Origin: Sphingomonas horti
GTDB taxonomy: Bacteria > Pseudomonadota > Alphaproteobacteria > Sphingomonadales > Sphingomonadaceae
Direction of reading: 5' to 3'
DNA: 64,000 bases
Assembly (NCBI RefSeq): GCF_009753715.1
Contig: NZ_WQMS01000016.1
Span: forward strand, 1-64,000
Shown in pieces: positions 28,201 to 36,016 of the stretch. The notes below the pieces were generated by a model. It did not search any database. It saw only the letters and a list, made by a program, of their open reading frames with translations, and was not told where the DNA came from. Each line of letters opens with the position of its first letter. Within the stretch, counting starts at the first letter, position 1. Position numbers and translations under genes: made by a program.

Positions 28201-28580
28201 ACGATCCGCTCGAAGCGGGGCTGGAGATCATGGCGCAGCCGCCGGGCAAGAAGCTCGGCAGCCTTACCCTCCTGTCCGGCGGCGAGCAGGCGCTGACCGC
28301 GGTCGCGCTGATCTTCGGCCTGTTTCTGACCAACCCGGCGCCGATCTGCGTGCTCGACGAAGTCGATGCGCCGCTCGACGATGCCAATATCGAGCGCTTC
28401 TGCGACCTGCTCGACACGATGGTGACGGAAACCGACACCCGCTACCTGATCGTCACCCATAATGCGGTGACGATGAGCCGCATGCACCGCCTGTTCGGCG
28501 TGACGATGGTCGAACGGGGCGTCAGCCGCTTGGTCTCGGTCGACCTGGGCGGCGCAGAGCAGCTGCTGGCGGCGGAGTAA
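25203..28580 (+). CDS. smc: Chromosome segregation ATPase SMC
   Basis: 1125 aa condensin subunit that compacts and resolves chromosomes with ScpA/ScpB. The order is an N-terminal head with Walker A 'VVGPNGCGKSNLLEALRW', a coiled coil, a hinge region around residues 490-610 ('AAPGYERALAAAFGDELETA'), a second coiled coil, and a C-terminal head with signature 'LTLLSGGEQALTAVAL' and Walker B 'PICVLDEVDAPLDD'. No ATG fits the conserved start; TTG 25203 gives (M)RFKRLKLSGFKSF and has GGAGGAG upstream, so a TTG start is proposed. The coiled coils are unusually Ala/Arg/Glu rich, in line with the GC content. Confidence 0.96.
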   Translation: MRFKRLKLSGFKSFVDPTELRIEPGLTGVVGPNGCGKSNLLEALRWVMGEGSAKSLRGGGMEDVIFAGTAQRPARDFAEVQLLAETADNDDGEIEVVRRIERGAGSAYRLNGRDVRAKDVALLFADAATGAHSPALVSQGRISAVIAARPTERRAMLEEAAGIAGLHVRRKDAEQKLRATEANLARLGELIGDMETRSGQLKRQARAAERYRAISAEIKVAEARLIFARWREAAQAADAAKKEAAAADERVHQLAEAQRAAAAWNAEATKKLGHARAAAQAARDRASEAGHKLATARAELTSAERRLEELAQARERLASDREREGALANDAAEAIARLTAEARALELRIAAAEAGRPALAAELAGAESAARDAEVALAQALSAQAREQAEAQIARSAASAAQARLARAQAELARVEADIAQLGGGTDLAAAREEAASRRGVAEQAAAAAAQAIERGESERAEAAAERERAEAELASARAVLAALQSETAALDKALQRASGDRLIDHVRAAPGYERALAAAFGDELETALASWAEVAPDQAIAGSLAAHVTAPAALARRLAQIAVAEADDGRALAPGQQLVTLAGAMRRWDGFVAADAGAAAAERLIRANRLDALRATLPATEAVVAQAQGAMDAASTRLAAARAAAEDARRALGQAEADARTARREEDSAEAAIERFTARRAELASRHERAAGERDEAAREAEEANARSAALPDGAATAQLVASLSAQNEAARAAVSEKRALAATLERSIAADRERQVAAQAEVKGWRARAGEAAKRIEEMGRRERAAEAELAALTGAPGALRQEIAALESRQAEARAEAESLAADERAAEAGVREGEATLAHAGEALAQARELRAGAAARAEAADTRRVEMGRVSGERFECPPPVLPERVGFASAEVCDPAEESARHDKLNLDRERLGPVNLVAEQELRELETELERSIAERDELAQAVNRLRGSIGSLNREGRTRLLAAFEEVDRQFRRLFSRLFEGGEAYLQLVDSDDPLEAGLEIMAQPPGKKLGSLTLLSGGEQALTAVALIFGLFLTNPAPICVLDEVDAPLDDANIERFCDLLDTMVTETDTRYLIVTHNAVTMSRMHRLFGVTMVERGVSRLVSVDLGGAEQLLAAE

Positions 28581-28601
28581 GGAATGTCAACGGAGGTGTA
28601 G

Positions 28602-29303
28602 ATGGCCCAAATCTCCTTCCTCCTCTTTCCTCAGGTCACGCAGCTCGACCTAACCGGCCCGGCGCAGGTGCTGTCGCGCATGCCAGACGCAAAGATTGCG
28701 CTGGTCGCGAAGACGCTGGAGCCGGTGCCGACCGACGCTGGCTTCGCGCTGTTGCCGACCGCGACCTTCGAGTCCGCCGCCCCGCCGGACATCCTCTGCG
28801 TTCCCGGCGGGTTCGGCGTCACCGGCGCGATGGAGAACGAGGCGACGCTCGCCTGGCTGCGCCGCGCGGCCGAGGGCGCGGCGTGGGTGACCAGCGTCTG
28901 CACCGGCGTGCTGGTGCTGGGCGCGGCCGGGCTGCTCCGCGGCTATCGCGCGACCACGCATTGGGCCAGCCATGAATATCTGGCAGCGTTCGGCGCGATT
29001 CCGGTGAAGGAGCGGGTGGTGTTCGATCGCAACCGCGTCACCGGCGGCGGCGTGACGGCCGGCATCGATTTCGGCCTGGCGCTGGTCGCCGCGATCGAAG
29101 GCGAGGACTATGCGCGCTTCGTGCAGCTCAGCCTGGAGTATGATCCGGCGCCGCCACTCGATTCGGGGTCGCCCGGCAAGGCCGATGCGGCGACGCTGGA
29201 GCGCTATCGCGCGATGGTGGCGAAGTCCGCGTCAGATCGACCGGCGCGCTACCGCGCCGCCGCGGAGCGGCTGAACCGACCACCATCATCATCCCGGCCT
29301 TGA
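28602..29303 (+). CDS. DJ-1/PfpI protein, isonitrile-hydratase-like
   Basis: 233 aa with a single DJ-1/PfpI domain and no HTH. The nucleophile Cys is in 'WVTSVCTGVLVLGAAGLLRG', followed by 'YRATTHWASHEYL' and 'RVTGGGVTAGIDFGLAL'. The pattern is close to isonitrile hydratase (InhA) of Pseudomonas, which converts isonitriles to N-substituted formamides; other family members have unknown substrates. It sits 21 bases after smc, with an ACGGAGGTG site. The last residues (PPSSSRP) are encoded by a REP-like element, so the C-terminus has been re-made by the repeat. Confidence 0.82.
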   Translation: MAQISFLLFPQVTQLDLTGPAQVLSRMPDAKIALVAKTLEPVPTDAGFALLPTATFESAAPPDILCVPGGFGVTGAMENEATLAWLRRAAEGAAWVTSVCTGVLVLGAAGLLRGYRATTHWASHEYLAAFGAIPVKERVVFDRNRVTGGGVTAGIDFGLALVAAIEGEDYARFVQLSLEYDPAPPLDSGSPGKADAATLERYRAMVAKSASDRPARYRAAAERLNRPPSSSRP

Positions 29304-29360
29304 TCCGGGACCTGCCTGCTTCTGGCGAAGAAGGGCGGCCCCGGCTCAAGACCGGGTGAC
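29287..29360. repeat. REP-like palindromic element, family A copy 2
   Basis: A paired-hairpin element with ATCATCCCGGCC at one end and CCGGGTGAC at the other. It overlaps the 3' end of the isonitrile-hydratase-like gene and separates it from the convergent cold-shock gene. Confidence 0.82.
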
Positions 29361-29367
29361 GGGTTGA

Positions 29368-30114
29368 TCAAGACTGCAGCGGAACCAGATTCACTGCGGC
29401 GTATTTGCCGCGGCGGTCCACTTCCAGCTCGAATTCGAGCCGGTCGCCTTCGTTCAGGCTCGGCATGCCGGCCCGCTCGACGGCGGAGATGTGGACGAAC
29501 GCGTCCGGCTGTCCGTCGTCGCGCTGGATGAAACCGAAGCCCTTCATCGCGTTGAAGAACTTGACCGTGCCGCTGGCCTTTTCGCCGGTCAGCTGCCGCT
29601 GCGGGCCACCGCCGCGATCCTCGCGCGCGCCGCCGCCGCCGCCCGTCACCGGGAGCGGTTCGCCCTCGATCTTCAGGTCGGTGGCCGAGACGCGGCCGCC
29701 GCGATCGACCAGGGTGAAGCCGAGCGGCTGCCCTTCGGCGAGCCCGGTCAGACCGGCGCGCTCGACGGCGGAGATGTGGACGAACACGTCCTCCCCGCCA
29801 TCGTCGCGCACGACAAAGCCGAAGCCCTTCTGCGCGTTGAAGAATTTCACGACGCCGGTGCCTTCGCCGATCACCTGCTGGGGCATGCCGCCGCCGCGCG
29901 GGCCGCCGAAGCCCCCGCCACCGCCGCCGCCGAAGCCGCCACCGCGCGGGCCACCGAAGCCGCCGCCACCGCCGAAGCGGTCACCGCCGCCGAAGCCGCC
30001 GCCATAGCGGCCGCCGCCGGATTCGCTGTAGCCGCCGTAATTCTCGTCACCGAAACCGTCGCGCTTGTCTTTGCCGCCGCCGCGCTGACCCCGTCGTCCT
30101 CTATCGAAACCCAT
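29368..30114 (-). CDS. Double cold-shock-domain protein with Gly-rich N-terminus
   Basis: 248 aa. Residues about 1-80 are a low-complexity Gly/Arg/Phe/Tyr tract (GGFGG, GGGRYGG) like RGG-type RNA-binding regions. Two cold-shock domains follow, each with RNP1 and RNP2 motifs: 'KFFNAQKGFGFVV' and 'DVFVHISAVERAG', then 'KFFNAMKGFGFIQ' and 'DAFVHISAVERAG'. The start at ATG 30114 has GGAAGG upstream; longer forms would add an unlikely leader. It probably binds single-stranded RNA or DNA as a chaperone. The RGG-like tract may drive condensation (inference). Confidence 0.92.
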   Translation of the reverse strand: MGFDRGRRGQRGGGKDKRDGFGDENYGGYSESGGGRYGGGFGGGDRFGGGGGFGGPRGGGFGGGGGGGFGGPRGGGMPQQVIGEGTGVVKFFNAQKGFGFVVRDDGGEDVFVHISAVERAGLTGLAEGQPLGFTLVDRGGRVSATDLKIEGEPLPVTGGGGGAREDRGGGPQRQLTGEKASGTVKFFNAMKGFGFIQRDDGQPDAFVHISAVERAGMPSLNEGDRLEFELEVDRRGKYAAVNLVPLQS

Positions 30115-30321
30115 TCTTGCCTTCCGGTCGCCCACCTGTACTCTCGAACCTCGCACGCCGGGCGCGCACGCCAAGTCCTTGAGACGCATACCCCATAGTC
30201 GCGTCCACGATTCGTCATAGCCGAGTTTGGACAATCGGGCGAACGAAATAATCCACAGCCTGGGTCAATAGCTGCTTCGCCATTGAGCGTTCACGCCGGT
30301 CCGCCTATGCCCTGACGCGAT

Positions 30322-30939
30322 ATGGCCGTTCATTTCCATGAAGAAGACTTGCCCGCCGGTGCGCTCGCCGACGGCCCGGTCGCCGTCGATACCGAAACAA
30401 TGGGTCTCCAATCGCACCGCGACCGGCTCTGCCTGGTGCAGATTTCCGACGGGCGCGGCGACGAGCATCTGGTCCGTTTCGGCCCCGGCAGCCGCTACGA
30501 CGCGCCGAACCTGAAGGCGGCGCTCGCCGATCCGGCCAGGCTGAAGCTCTACCATTTCGCGCGTTTCGACCTGGCCGCGATCCAGCTCTATCTCGGCATC
30601 ACCGCGGCGCCGGTCTATTGCACGAAGATCGCGTCCCGGCTGGTCAGGACCTATACCGACCGCCACGGGTTGAAGGACCTGGTGCGCGAATTGCTCGGCC
30701 AGGAAATCTCGAAGCAGCAGCAAAGCTCCGATTGGGGCGGGCCGGTGCTGTCCGACGCGCAGAAGGACTATGCGGCCTCGGACGTGCGCTACCTCCACGC
30801 GCTGCGGGACGAGCTCGACCGCCGGCTGGCGCGCGAAGGGCGGACGGAGCTGGCCCAGGCCTGCTTCGATTTCCTGCCCGCCCGCGCGAAGCTGGACCTG
30901 GCGGGCTGGCCGGAGGTCGACATCTTCGCCCATGTCTGA
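30322..30939 (+). CDS. rnd: Ribonuclease D (short form, exonuclease domain only)
   Basis: 205 aa 3'-5' exoribonuclease with the DEDDy motifs: 'VAVDTETMGLQSHRDRL' (Asp, Glu), 'KLYHFARFDLAAI' (Asp) and 'YAASDVRYLHAL' (Tyr, Asp). The C-terminal HRDC domains of E. coli RNase D are absent, as in many alphaproteobacterial short forms. It overlaps lptC by eight bases and so is cotranscribed with the LPS-export genes. Confidence 0.92.
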   Translation: MAVHFHEEDLPAGALADGPVAVDTETMGLQSHRDRLCLVQISDGRGDEHLVRFGPGSRYDAPNLKAALADPARLKLYHFARFDLAAIQLYLGITAAPVYCTKIASRLVRTYTDRHGLKDLVRELLGQEISKQQQSSDWGGPVLSDAQKDYAASDVRYLHALRDELDRRLAREGRTELAQACFDFLPARAKLDLAGWPEVDIFAHV

Positions 30940-31579
30940 AGCGGCGATCCGCTCGCGCGACGCGCGCATGCGCTGGGCGATGCCCGGCAGCAGCCATGAT
31001 CGCGTGATCCGCTGGCTGCGCATGCTGCTTCCGATGGGAATCGGCGCGCTGGTGGCGTTCATGTCGATCGCGCCGATGACGATCGCCGGCGACATGAGCT
31101 TCGTTCTCGACAAGAACAAGGTGCAGGTCGCCAGGGAAAGGCTGCGCGTCACCGAAGCGCTGTACCGGGGCGAGGATTCAAAGGGCCAGCCGTTCGCGCT
31201 GCACGCGGGGTCGGCCGTCCAGGCGACGTCGAAAGAGCCGATCGTGCGCATGCAGGACCTATCCGCCAGCCTTGCGATGCGCGACGGGCCGGCGATGCTC
31301 CGCGCCGACCGCGCTCGCTACGACATGGACAAAGAACAGGTGCAGGTCGAAGGACCGGTCACCTACCAGTCGGCCGACGGCTACCGGCTGGTCACGCGCG
31401 ACGTCGATGTCGACTTGAAGACTCGGACCATGGCCAGCCAGGGCCCGGTCGAAGGGCGGATGCCGCTCGGCACGTTCAGCGGCGGGCATATTTCCGCCAA
31501 CCTGCCGGAGCGGGTGGTGCGGCTGACTGGCGGGGCGCGCTTGCACATCGTCCAGGGAGCCGCCAGAGGAACCCGATGA
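30932..31579 (+). CDS. lptC: LPS export protein LptC
   Basis: 215 aa inner-membrane bitopic protein. One membrane helix near residues 30-50 ('MLLPMGIGALVAFMSIAPM') is followed by a periplasmic beta-jellyroll ('DKNKVQVARERLRVTEALY', 'ATSKEPIVRMQDLSASLA'). It connects the LptBFG transporter with the LptA bridge. The start ATG 30932 lies within rnd and the stop overlaps lptA by ATGA, so the three are coupled. Confidence 0.88.
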   Translation: MSEAAIRSRDARMRWAMPGSSHDRVIRWLRMLLPMGIGALVAFMSIAPMTIAGDMSFVLDKNKVQVARERLRVTEALYRGEDSKGQPFALHAGSAVQATSKEPIVRMQDLSASLAMRDGPAMLRADRARYDMDKEQVQVEGPVTYQSADGYRLVTRDVDVDLKTRTMASQGPVEGRMPLGTFSGGHISANLPERVVRLTGGARLHIVQGAARGTR

Positions 31580-32109
31580 TCCGGCGGCTGATCCTGGGAA
31601 GCATCTTCGGCGGCGCAATGGCGCTGGCGGCGCCGCTCGTCGCCCAGGCGCTGCGCAGTCACAACACCAACGCGCCGGTGGACGTCACCGCCGATCGGAT
31701 CGAGGTGCAGGACCGCGCCGATCGCGCGATCTTCGCCGGCAACGTGCACGTGACCCAGGCGGAGCTGACGCTCGATGCCGCTCGCGTCACGGTTGCCTAT
31801 GACCGGTCGGGCGGCAACACCCAGATCGACCGGGTCGACGCCGCCGGCGGCGTCACCGTCAAGTCGCCATCCGAAACCGCGCGCGGCCAATTCGCGGTCT
31901 ATGACCTGAACCGCCGGCTGATCACGATGACCGGCGGCGTCGTGCTGAACCAGGGGCCAAACACGGTCCGCGGCGGGCGGCTGGTGATCGACCTCGACAG
32001 TGGCCGCGCCGTGGTCGATGGCTCGGCGGTCGGCGGCGCGCCTGGCACGCGCGGCCAGGGCGGCCGCGTCACCGGGCGCTTCTCGGTGCCGCAGCGCAAG
32101 GGCGGCTAG
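31576..32109 (+). CDS. lptA: LPS transport periplasmic protein LptA
   Basis: 177 aa with a signal peptide of about 25 residues and an OstA/LptA jellyroll ('PVDVTADRIEVQDRADRAIF', 'GNVHVTQAELTLDAARVTV', 'YDLNRRLITMTGGVVLNQG'). It forms the periplasmic bridge that carries lipopolysaccharide or, in sphingomonads, probably glycosphingolipid-related substrates (inference). It lies between lptC (4-base overlap) and lptB (about 100 bases). Confidence 0.92.
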   Translation: MIRRLILGSIFGGAMALAAPLVAQALRSHNTNAPVDVTADRIEVQDRADRAIFAGNVHVTQAELTLDAARVTVAYDRSGGNTQIDRVDAAGGVTVKSPSETARGQFAVYDLNRRLITMTGGVVLNQGPNTVRGGRLVIDLDSGRAVVDGSAVGGAPGTRGQGGRVTGRFSVPQRKGG

Positions 32110-32211
32110 GGGCAGCGGCGCCACGCTTCGTCGCATTGTCATGCACGAACCTTGCCAAATGCCTCTTGTTTACCGATCAATAACCCTGATCTGCGAGCAG
32201 CCGGAGCCGGC

Positions 32212-32991
32212 ATGAACGACGTCGTTACCTTGACCGCGCCCATCGCGCCCAGCCCGGAGCCGGAGGTCGGCGCCGGGCTCGCCGTCGTGTCGATCGCGAA
32301 ATCCTACGACAAGCGCGTGGTGCTGTCGGACGTGTCGCTCGCCGTCGGCCGCGGCGAAGTGGTCGGCCTGCTCGGCCCCAACGGCGCCGGCAAGACGACC
32401 TGCTTCTATTCGGTGATGGGGCTGGTGAAGCCCGATTCGGGCCGGATCATGCTCGACGGGCTCGATATCACCGGCCTTCCCATGTACCGCCGCGCGATCC
32501 TGGGGCTCGGCTATCTGCCGCAGGAAACCTCGATCTTCCGCGGCCTCACGGTCGAAAAGAACATCCTCGCGGTGCTGGAGCTCGCCGAGCCCGACCGCGC
32601 GGCGCGGGCGGACCGGCTCGAGCAACTGCTCGACGAATTCGGCCTGACGCGCCTCCGCGCCTCGCCGGCCATGGGCCTTTCGGGCGGCGAGCGGCGCCGC
32701 TGCGAAATCGCGCGCGCGCTCGCCGCCAATCCGTCGATCATCCTGATGGACGAGCCGTTCGCCGGCATCGACCCGATCTCGATCTCCGACATCCGTGACC
32801 TGATCTGCCAGCTGAAGAAGCGCGGCATCGGCGTGCTGATCACCGACCACAATGTCCGCGAGACGCTGGACATCGTCGACCGCGCCTGCATCATCTACGA
32901 CGGCCGCGTGCTGTTCGCCGGCAGCCCGGAAGCGCTGGTCGCCGACGAGAATGTCCGCCGCCTCTATCTCGGCGAGCATTTCGAGCTGTGA
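32212..32991 (+). CDS. lptB: LPS export ABC transporter ATPase LptB
   Basis: 259 aa ABC ATPase. Walker A is 'GLLGPNGAGKTTCFY', the Q-loop 'GYLPQETSIFRGLTVEKN', the signature 'LSGGERRRCEIARALA', Walker B 'SIILMDEPFAGIDP' and the switch His in 'VLITDHNVRETL'. An N-terminal extension of about 20 residues precedes the conserved 'AVVSIAKSYDKRVVL'. It powers LPS extraction with LptF/LptG, which are not in the window. A family A palindrome separates it from rpoN. Confidence 0.95.
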   Translation: MNDVVTLTAPIAPSPEPEVGAGLAVVSIAKSYDKRVVLSDVSLAVGRGEVVGLLGPNGAGKTTCFYSVMGLVKPDSGRIMLDGLDITGLPMYRRAILGLGYLPQETSIFRGLTVEKNILAVLELAEPDRAARADRLEQLLDEFGLTRLRASPAMGLSGGERRRCEIARALAANPSIILMDEPFAGIDPISISDIRDLICQLKKRGIGVLITDHNVRETLDIVDRACIIYDGRVLFAGSPEALVADENVRRLYLGEHFEL

Positions 32992-33005
32992 CGCTCGCCC
33001 TTTCT

Positions 33006-33091
33006 CATCATCCCCGCGAAATCGGGGACCCACCTTCTTCCCCCACTTGCCGCGCCCAAGGCAGGCGGGCCCCGGCTTTCGCCGGGGTGAC
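33006..33091. repeat. REP-like palindromic element, family A copy 3
   Basis: A longer member (about 86 bases) with outer sequences CATCATCCCCGC and GCCGGGGTGAC and an inner GGGACCCACCTTCTTC. It fills most of the gap between lptB and rpoN and ends about 15 bases before the rpoN GTG. Confidence 0.83.
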
Positions 33092-33106
33092 GACTATAGA
33101 CTAGCC

Positions 33107-34615
33107 GTGGCGAGTCTCGCGCCGCGCCTCGATCTTCGCCAGTCGCAATCGCTGGTGATGACGCCGCAGCTGCAGCAGGCGATCAAGCTGCTGGCGCTGT
33201 CGAACCTCGAGATCGAGGGCTTCATCGCCGAGGAGCTGGAGAAGAACCCGCTGCTCGAGACCGGCGGCGAAGAGCGCGGCCCGGCTGACGCGCCCGAGCC
33301 GGACGCCGAGCCGTGGGACGGCGACGAGCCGCCGGAGCCGGTGACAGCCGACCGGCTGGTCGAGCATGGCGACGCCGTCGCCGACGCGCCGCTCGACGTC
33401 GATTTCGTCGCGGAGACCTTCCACCACGACGGTCCGACCGAAAGCTATGGCCTGGACGGCTCGCTGGGTCTCGGCGCGGCGGCACCCGGCGGCGGCGAGG
33501 ACGCGATCGACTTCGACAGCTTCGCCAGCGCGCCTGAATCGCTGCAGGACCATCTGCTTGCCCAGGCGGGCGAGACCCTCGCCGGCCGCGACCATCTGAT
33601 CGCGGTTCAGCTGATCGGGCAGATCGACGAAGCCGGCTATCTGACAGCCGATGCCGCCGACGTGGCCCAGCGGCTCGGCGTCGTGCCGTGCGACGTCGAC
33701 CGCGTGCTGGGCGTGGTCCAGACCTTCGATCCCACCGGGGTTGGCGCACGGAGCCTCGCCGAATGCCTCGCGCTCCAGGCAAAGGAAGCCGATCGCTACG
33801 ATCCCTGCATGGTCCGCCTGATCGCCAATCTAGATCTGGTCGCGGCGGGCAAGCTCCAGCAGCTGAAGCGCATCTGCCAGGTCGACGACGAGGATCTGGC
33901 GGACATGATCCGCGAGCTCAGGAATTACGATCCCAAGCCCGGGCTCAGGTTCGGCGCGGTCCGCACCGAGACGGTCGTGCCCGACATCTTCGTCGCGAAG
34001 CGGCCGGGCGGCTGGGCGATCGAGCTCAACGCCGCGACGCTGCCGCGCCTGCTCGTCAACCGCACCTATTATGCGGAGCTCGCGTCCGGCCCGCAGGACA
34101 AGGCATCGAAGGCCTGGCTCGCCGATTGCCTGCAAAGCGCCAATTGGCTGATCAAGGCGCTTGACCAGCGCCAGCGCACGATCATCAAGGTCGCGGCCGA
34201 GATCGTGAAGCAGCAGGAAAGCTTCTTCCTGAAAGGGGTCGAGCATTTGAAGCCGCTGACGCTCCGCCAGGTCGCGGAAGCGATCGGCATGCACGAATCC
34301 ACGGTCAGCCGCGTCACATCGAACAAATATCTGAGCTGCGCGCGCGGGCTGTTCGAGCTCAAATATTTCTTCACCTCTGCGATCCAGGCGGCCGATGGCG
34401 GCGAGGCGGTGTCGGCGGAGGCGGTGAAAAGTGCGATCCGGTCGCTGATCGCGGCCGAGGACGCGACCGCGATCCTGTCCGACGACACGCTGGTGGACCT
34501 GCTGCGCGGCAAGGGATTCGACATCGCCCGGCGCACCGTCGCCAAGTATCGCGAGGCGATGGGGATCGGCTCGTCGGTCCAGCGCAGGAGACAGAAGGTG
34601 CTGCGCGTCGCCTGA
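33107..34615 (+). CDS. rpoN: RNA polymerase sigma-54 factor
   Basis: 502 aa from GTG 33107. Region I is Gln-rich ('[20 protein letters not shown]', '[15 protein letters not shown]'). A long acidic region II follows, then the core-binding domain, a helix-turn-helix ('[20 protein letters not shown]'), and the RpoN box '[14 protein letters not shown]' near the C-terminus. It recognises -24/-12 promoters with enhancer-binding activators. Position after lptB matches the order found in many proteobacteria. No clear Shine-Dalgarno is seen, because the REP element ends so close. Confidence 0.96.
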   Translation: MASLAPRLDLRQSQSLVMTPQLQQAIKLLALSNLEIEGFIAEELEKNPLLETGGEERGPADAPEPDAEPWDGDEPPEPVTADRLVEHGDAVADAPLDVDFVAETFHHDGPTESYGLDGSLGLGAAAPGGGEDAIDFDSFASAPESLQDHLLAQAGETLAGRDHLIAVQLIGQIDEAGYLTADAADVAQRLGVVPCDVDRVLGVVQTFDPTGVGARSLAECLALQAKEADRYDPCMVRLIANLDLVAAGKLQQLKRICQVDDEDLADMIRELRNYDPKPGLRFGAVRTETVVPDIFVAKRPGGWAIELNAATLPRLLVNRTYYAELASGPQDKASKAWLADCLQSANWLIKALDQRQRTIIKVAAEIVKQQESFFLKGVEHLKPLTLRQVAEAIGMHESTVSRVTSNKYLSCARGLFELKYFFTSAIQAADGGEAVSAEAVKSAIRSLIAAEDATAILSDDTLVDLLRGKGFDIARRTVAKYREAMGIGSSVQRRRQKVLRVA

Positions 34616-34688
34616 GCCGTTTTTAACAGCCTATCAACCCCTACCAACTATCGTTAACGAAACCGTCGTTCGCGGGCAGGGTAAGGTA

Positions 34689-35984
34689 ATGCATAAGCTT
34701 CGGAATTCGTGTGTTTTGAGCCTCGGACTCGCGCTCGCGGCCTGTGGCGGCGGTGGCGTTGGCTCTGCCGGCAGCACGCCCGCGCCCGCGCCGACTCCCA
34801 CTCCGACGCCGACGCCGACGCCGACTCCCACGCCGACGCCGACTCCCACGCCGACGCCGACTCCCACGCCCACGCCGACGCCGACGCCGACTCCCACGCC
34901 GACGCCGACTCCCACGCCGACGCCGACTCCGACGCCGACGCCGACGCCGACTCCCACGCCGACGCCGACGCCGACTCCCACGCCGACGCCGACGCCGACG
35001 CCGACTCCCACGCCGACGCCGACGCCGACGCCGACTCCCACGCCGACGCCGACTCCCACGCCGACGCCGACTCCCACGCCGACGCCGACGCCGACTCCCA
35101 CTCCGTCTCCGACTCCGACGCCGACTCCCACGCCGACGCCGACCAACACGAGCCTGGCTCCGCTGCTGTACAGCGAGACATTCGACGCGACCGGCGGCCG
35201 CACCTCGTCCACGGTGCTGCGCGCGGACGGAACGGCGTCCAATCTTGGCTTCGTCGCCAACGGGTTCGGCGAAGGGGTATCGCTCGCCTATGATGCGGCC
35301 ACCGGCGGCTACACGGTCAAGGATGCAAGCGGCGCCTCCGCGACTTTCCTGCCGCAGATGAAGGTGCCGTCGCAGAGCAACGACAGCGTGACGACCTTCG
35401 CCAAGGCCGCCGGCAACGTCGACGACCAGTTGACCTTGTTCAATCCGGGCGCGAACAACCCGACGCTCAAGCTCAGCTATGTGAGCTATGGGGCATGGCA
35501 GCGCGCCGTGGACAATGGCGCGACCATCGACTTCTCGCAGCAATTCTTTGTCTATGGCATCCGCCAAGCGGCGAACCAGCCGAGCACCGGCTCCGCCTCC
35601 TACACCACCACCGTCGACGGCATCTGGAGCACCGGCAGCGGCCTCTACAAATTGGCGGGAACCAGCGACTTCACGGCGAATTTCGGCAATATGACGGTCG
35701 CGACCACGCTGGACCTGCAAGGCACGAACGCGAGCGCTCCGCTTCAGCCGCCGAAGGACCTCGGCCGCTTTGCCGGCACCGGCAGCATCGCGGCGATGGG
35801 CGGCGGGTTCAGCGGAACCTTGGCGCACCAGGGAACGGATGCGTTCGGCAACACGCTGAACGGCACGTTCGCCGGCGCTTTCTTCGGACCCCAGGGCCAG
35901 GAAATGGGCTATACGTTCAGCCTGCGCGCGGCTGCAGGGTCAAGCGGAACCGCCGCGGGCGCGGTCGTCGGCAAGGCCCGCTAG
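34689..35984 (+). CDS. Surface lipoprotein with Thr-Pro repeat linker and TbpB-like barrel (probable Slam substrate)
   Basis: 431 aa. The N-terminus is a lipoprotein signal ([12 protein letters not shown], Cys at about residue 18). Residues about 36-155 are almost pure Pro-Thr dipeptide repeats. The C-terminal 270 residues form a beta-rich domain ending with '[20 protein letters not shown]'. That ending matches the G-x-F-x-G-x-F-F-G-P-x-(A/G)-x-E-x-G motif of transferrin-binding-protein-B-type barrels exported by Slam. The adjacent gene encodes Slam, supporting surface display. The bound ligand is unknown. The rigid Pro-Thr stalk probably holds the domain away from the membrane. Confidence 0.85.
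   Translation: MHKLRNSCVLSLGLALAACGGGGVGSAGSTPAPAPTPTPTPTPTPTPTPTPTPTPTPTPTPTPTPTPTPTPTPTPTPTPTPTPTPTPTPTPTPTPTPTPTPTPTPTPTPTPTPTPTPTPTPTPTPTPTPTPTPTPTPTPSPTPTPTPTPTPTNTSLAPLLYSETFDATGGRTSSTVLRADGTASNLGFVANGFGEGVSLAYDAATGGYTVKDASGASATFLPQMKVPSQSNDSVTTFAKAAGNVDDQLTLFNPGANNPTLKLSYVSYGAWQRAVDNGATIDFSQQFFVYGIRQAANQPSTGSASYTTTVDGIWSTGSGLYKLAGTSDFTANFGNMTVATTLDLQGTNASAPLQPPKDLGRFAGTGSIAAMGGGFSGTLAHQGTDAFGNTLNGTFAGAFFGPQGQEMGYTFSLRAAAGSSGTAAGAVVGKAR
34795..35150 (+). repeat. Hexanucleotide tandem repeat encoding (Pro-Thr)n
   Basis: About 59 tandem copies of a six-base unit, mainly CCGACG with variants CCGACT and CCCACG, encode an uninterrupted Pro-Thr linker. The variants recur in longer 12-18 base patterns, which suggests past expansion by slippage or unequal exchange. 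Copy changes keep the reading frame, so length can vary without loss of function. Confidence 0.95.
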
Positions 35985-36016
35985 CCGCACTCCTCCTGGT
36001 TTCCGCGGAGGCGGTT

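Noticed and set aside
34634-35828. Minus-strand frames reading (Gly-Val)n or Arg/Ser repeats through the Pro-Thr tract
   Set aside because: All frames are open in a CCGACG repeat. The plus frame has a lipobox, signal peptide and folded C-terminal domain; the others have none.
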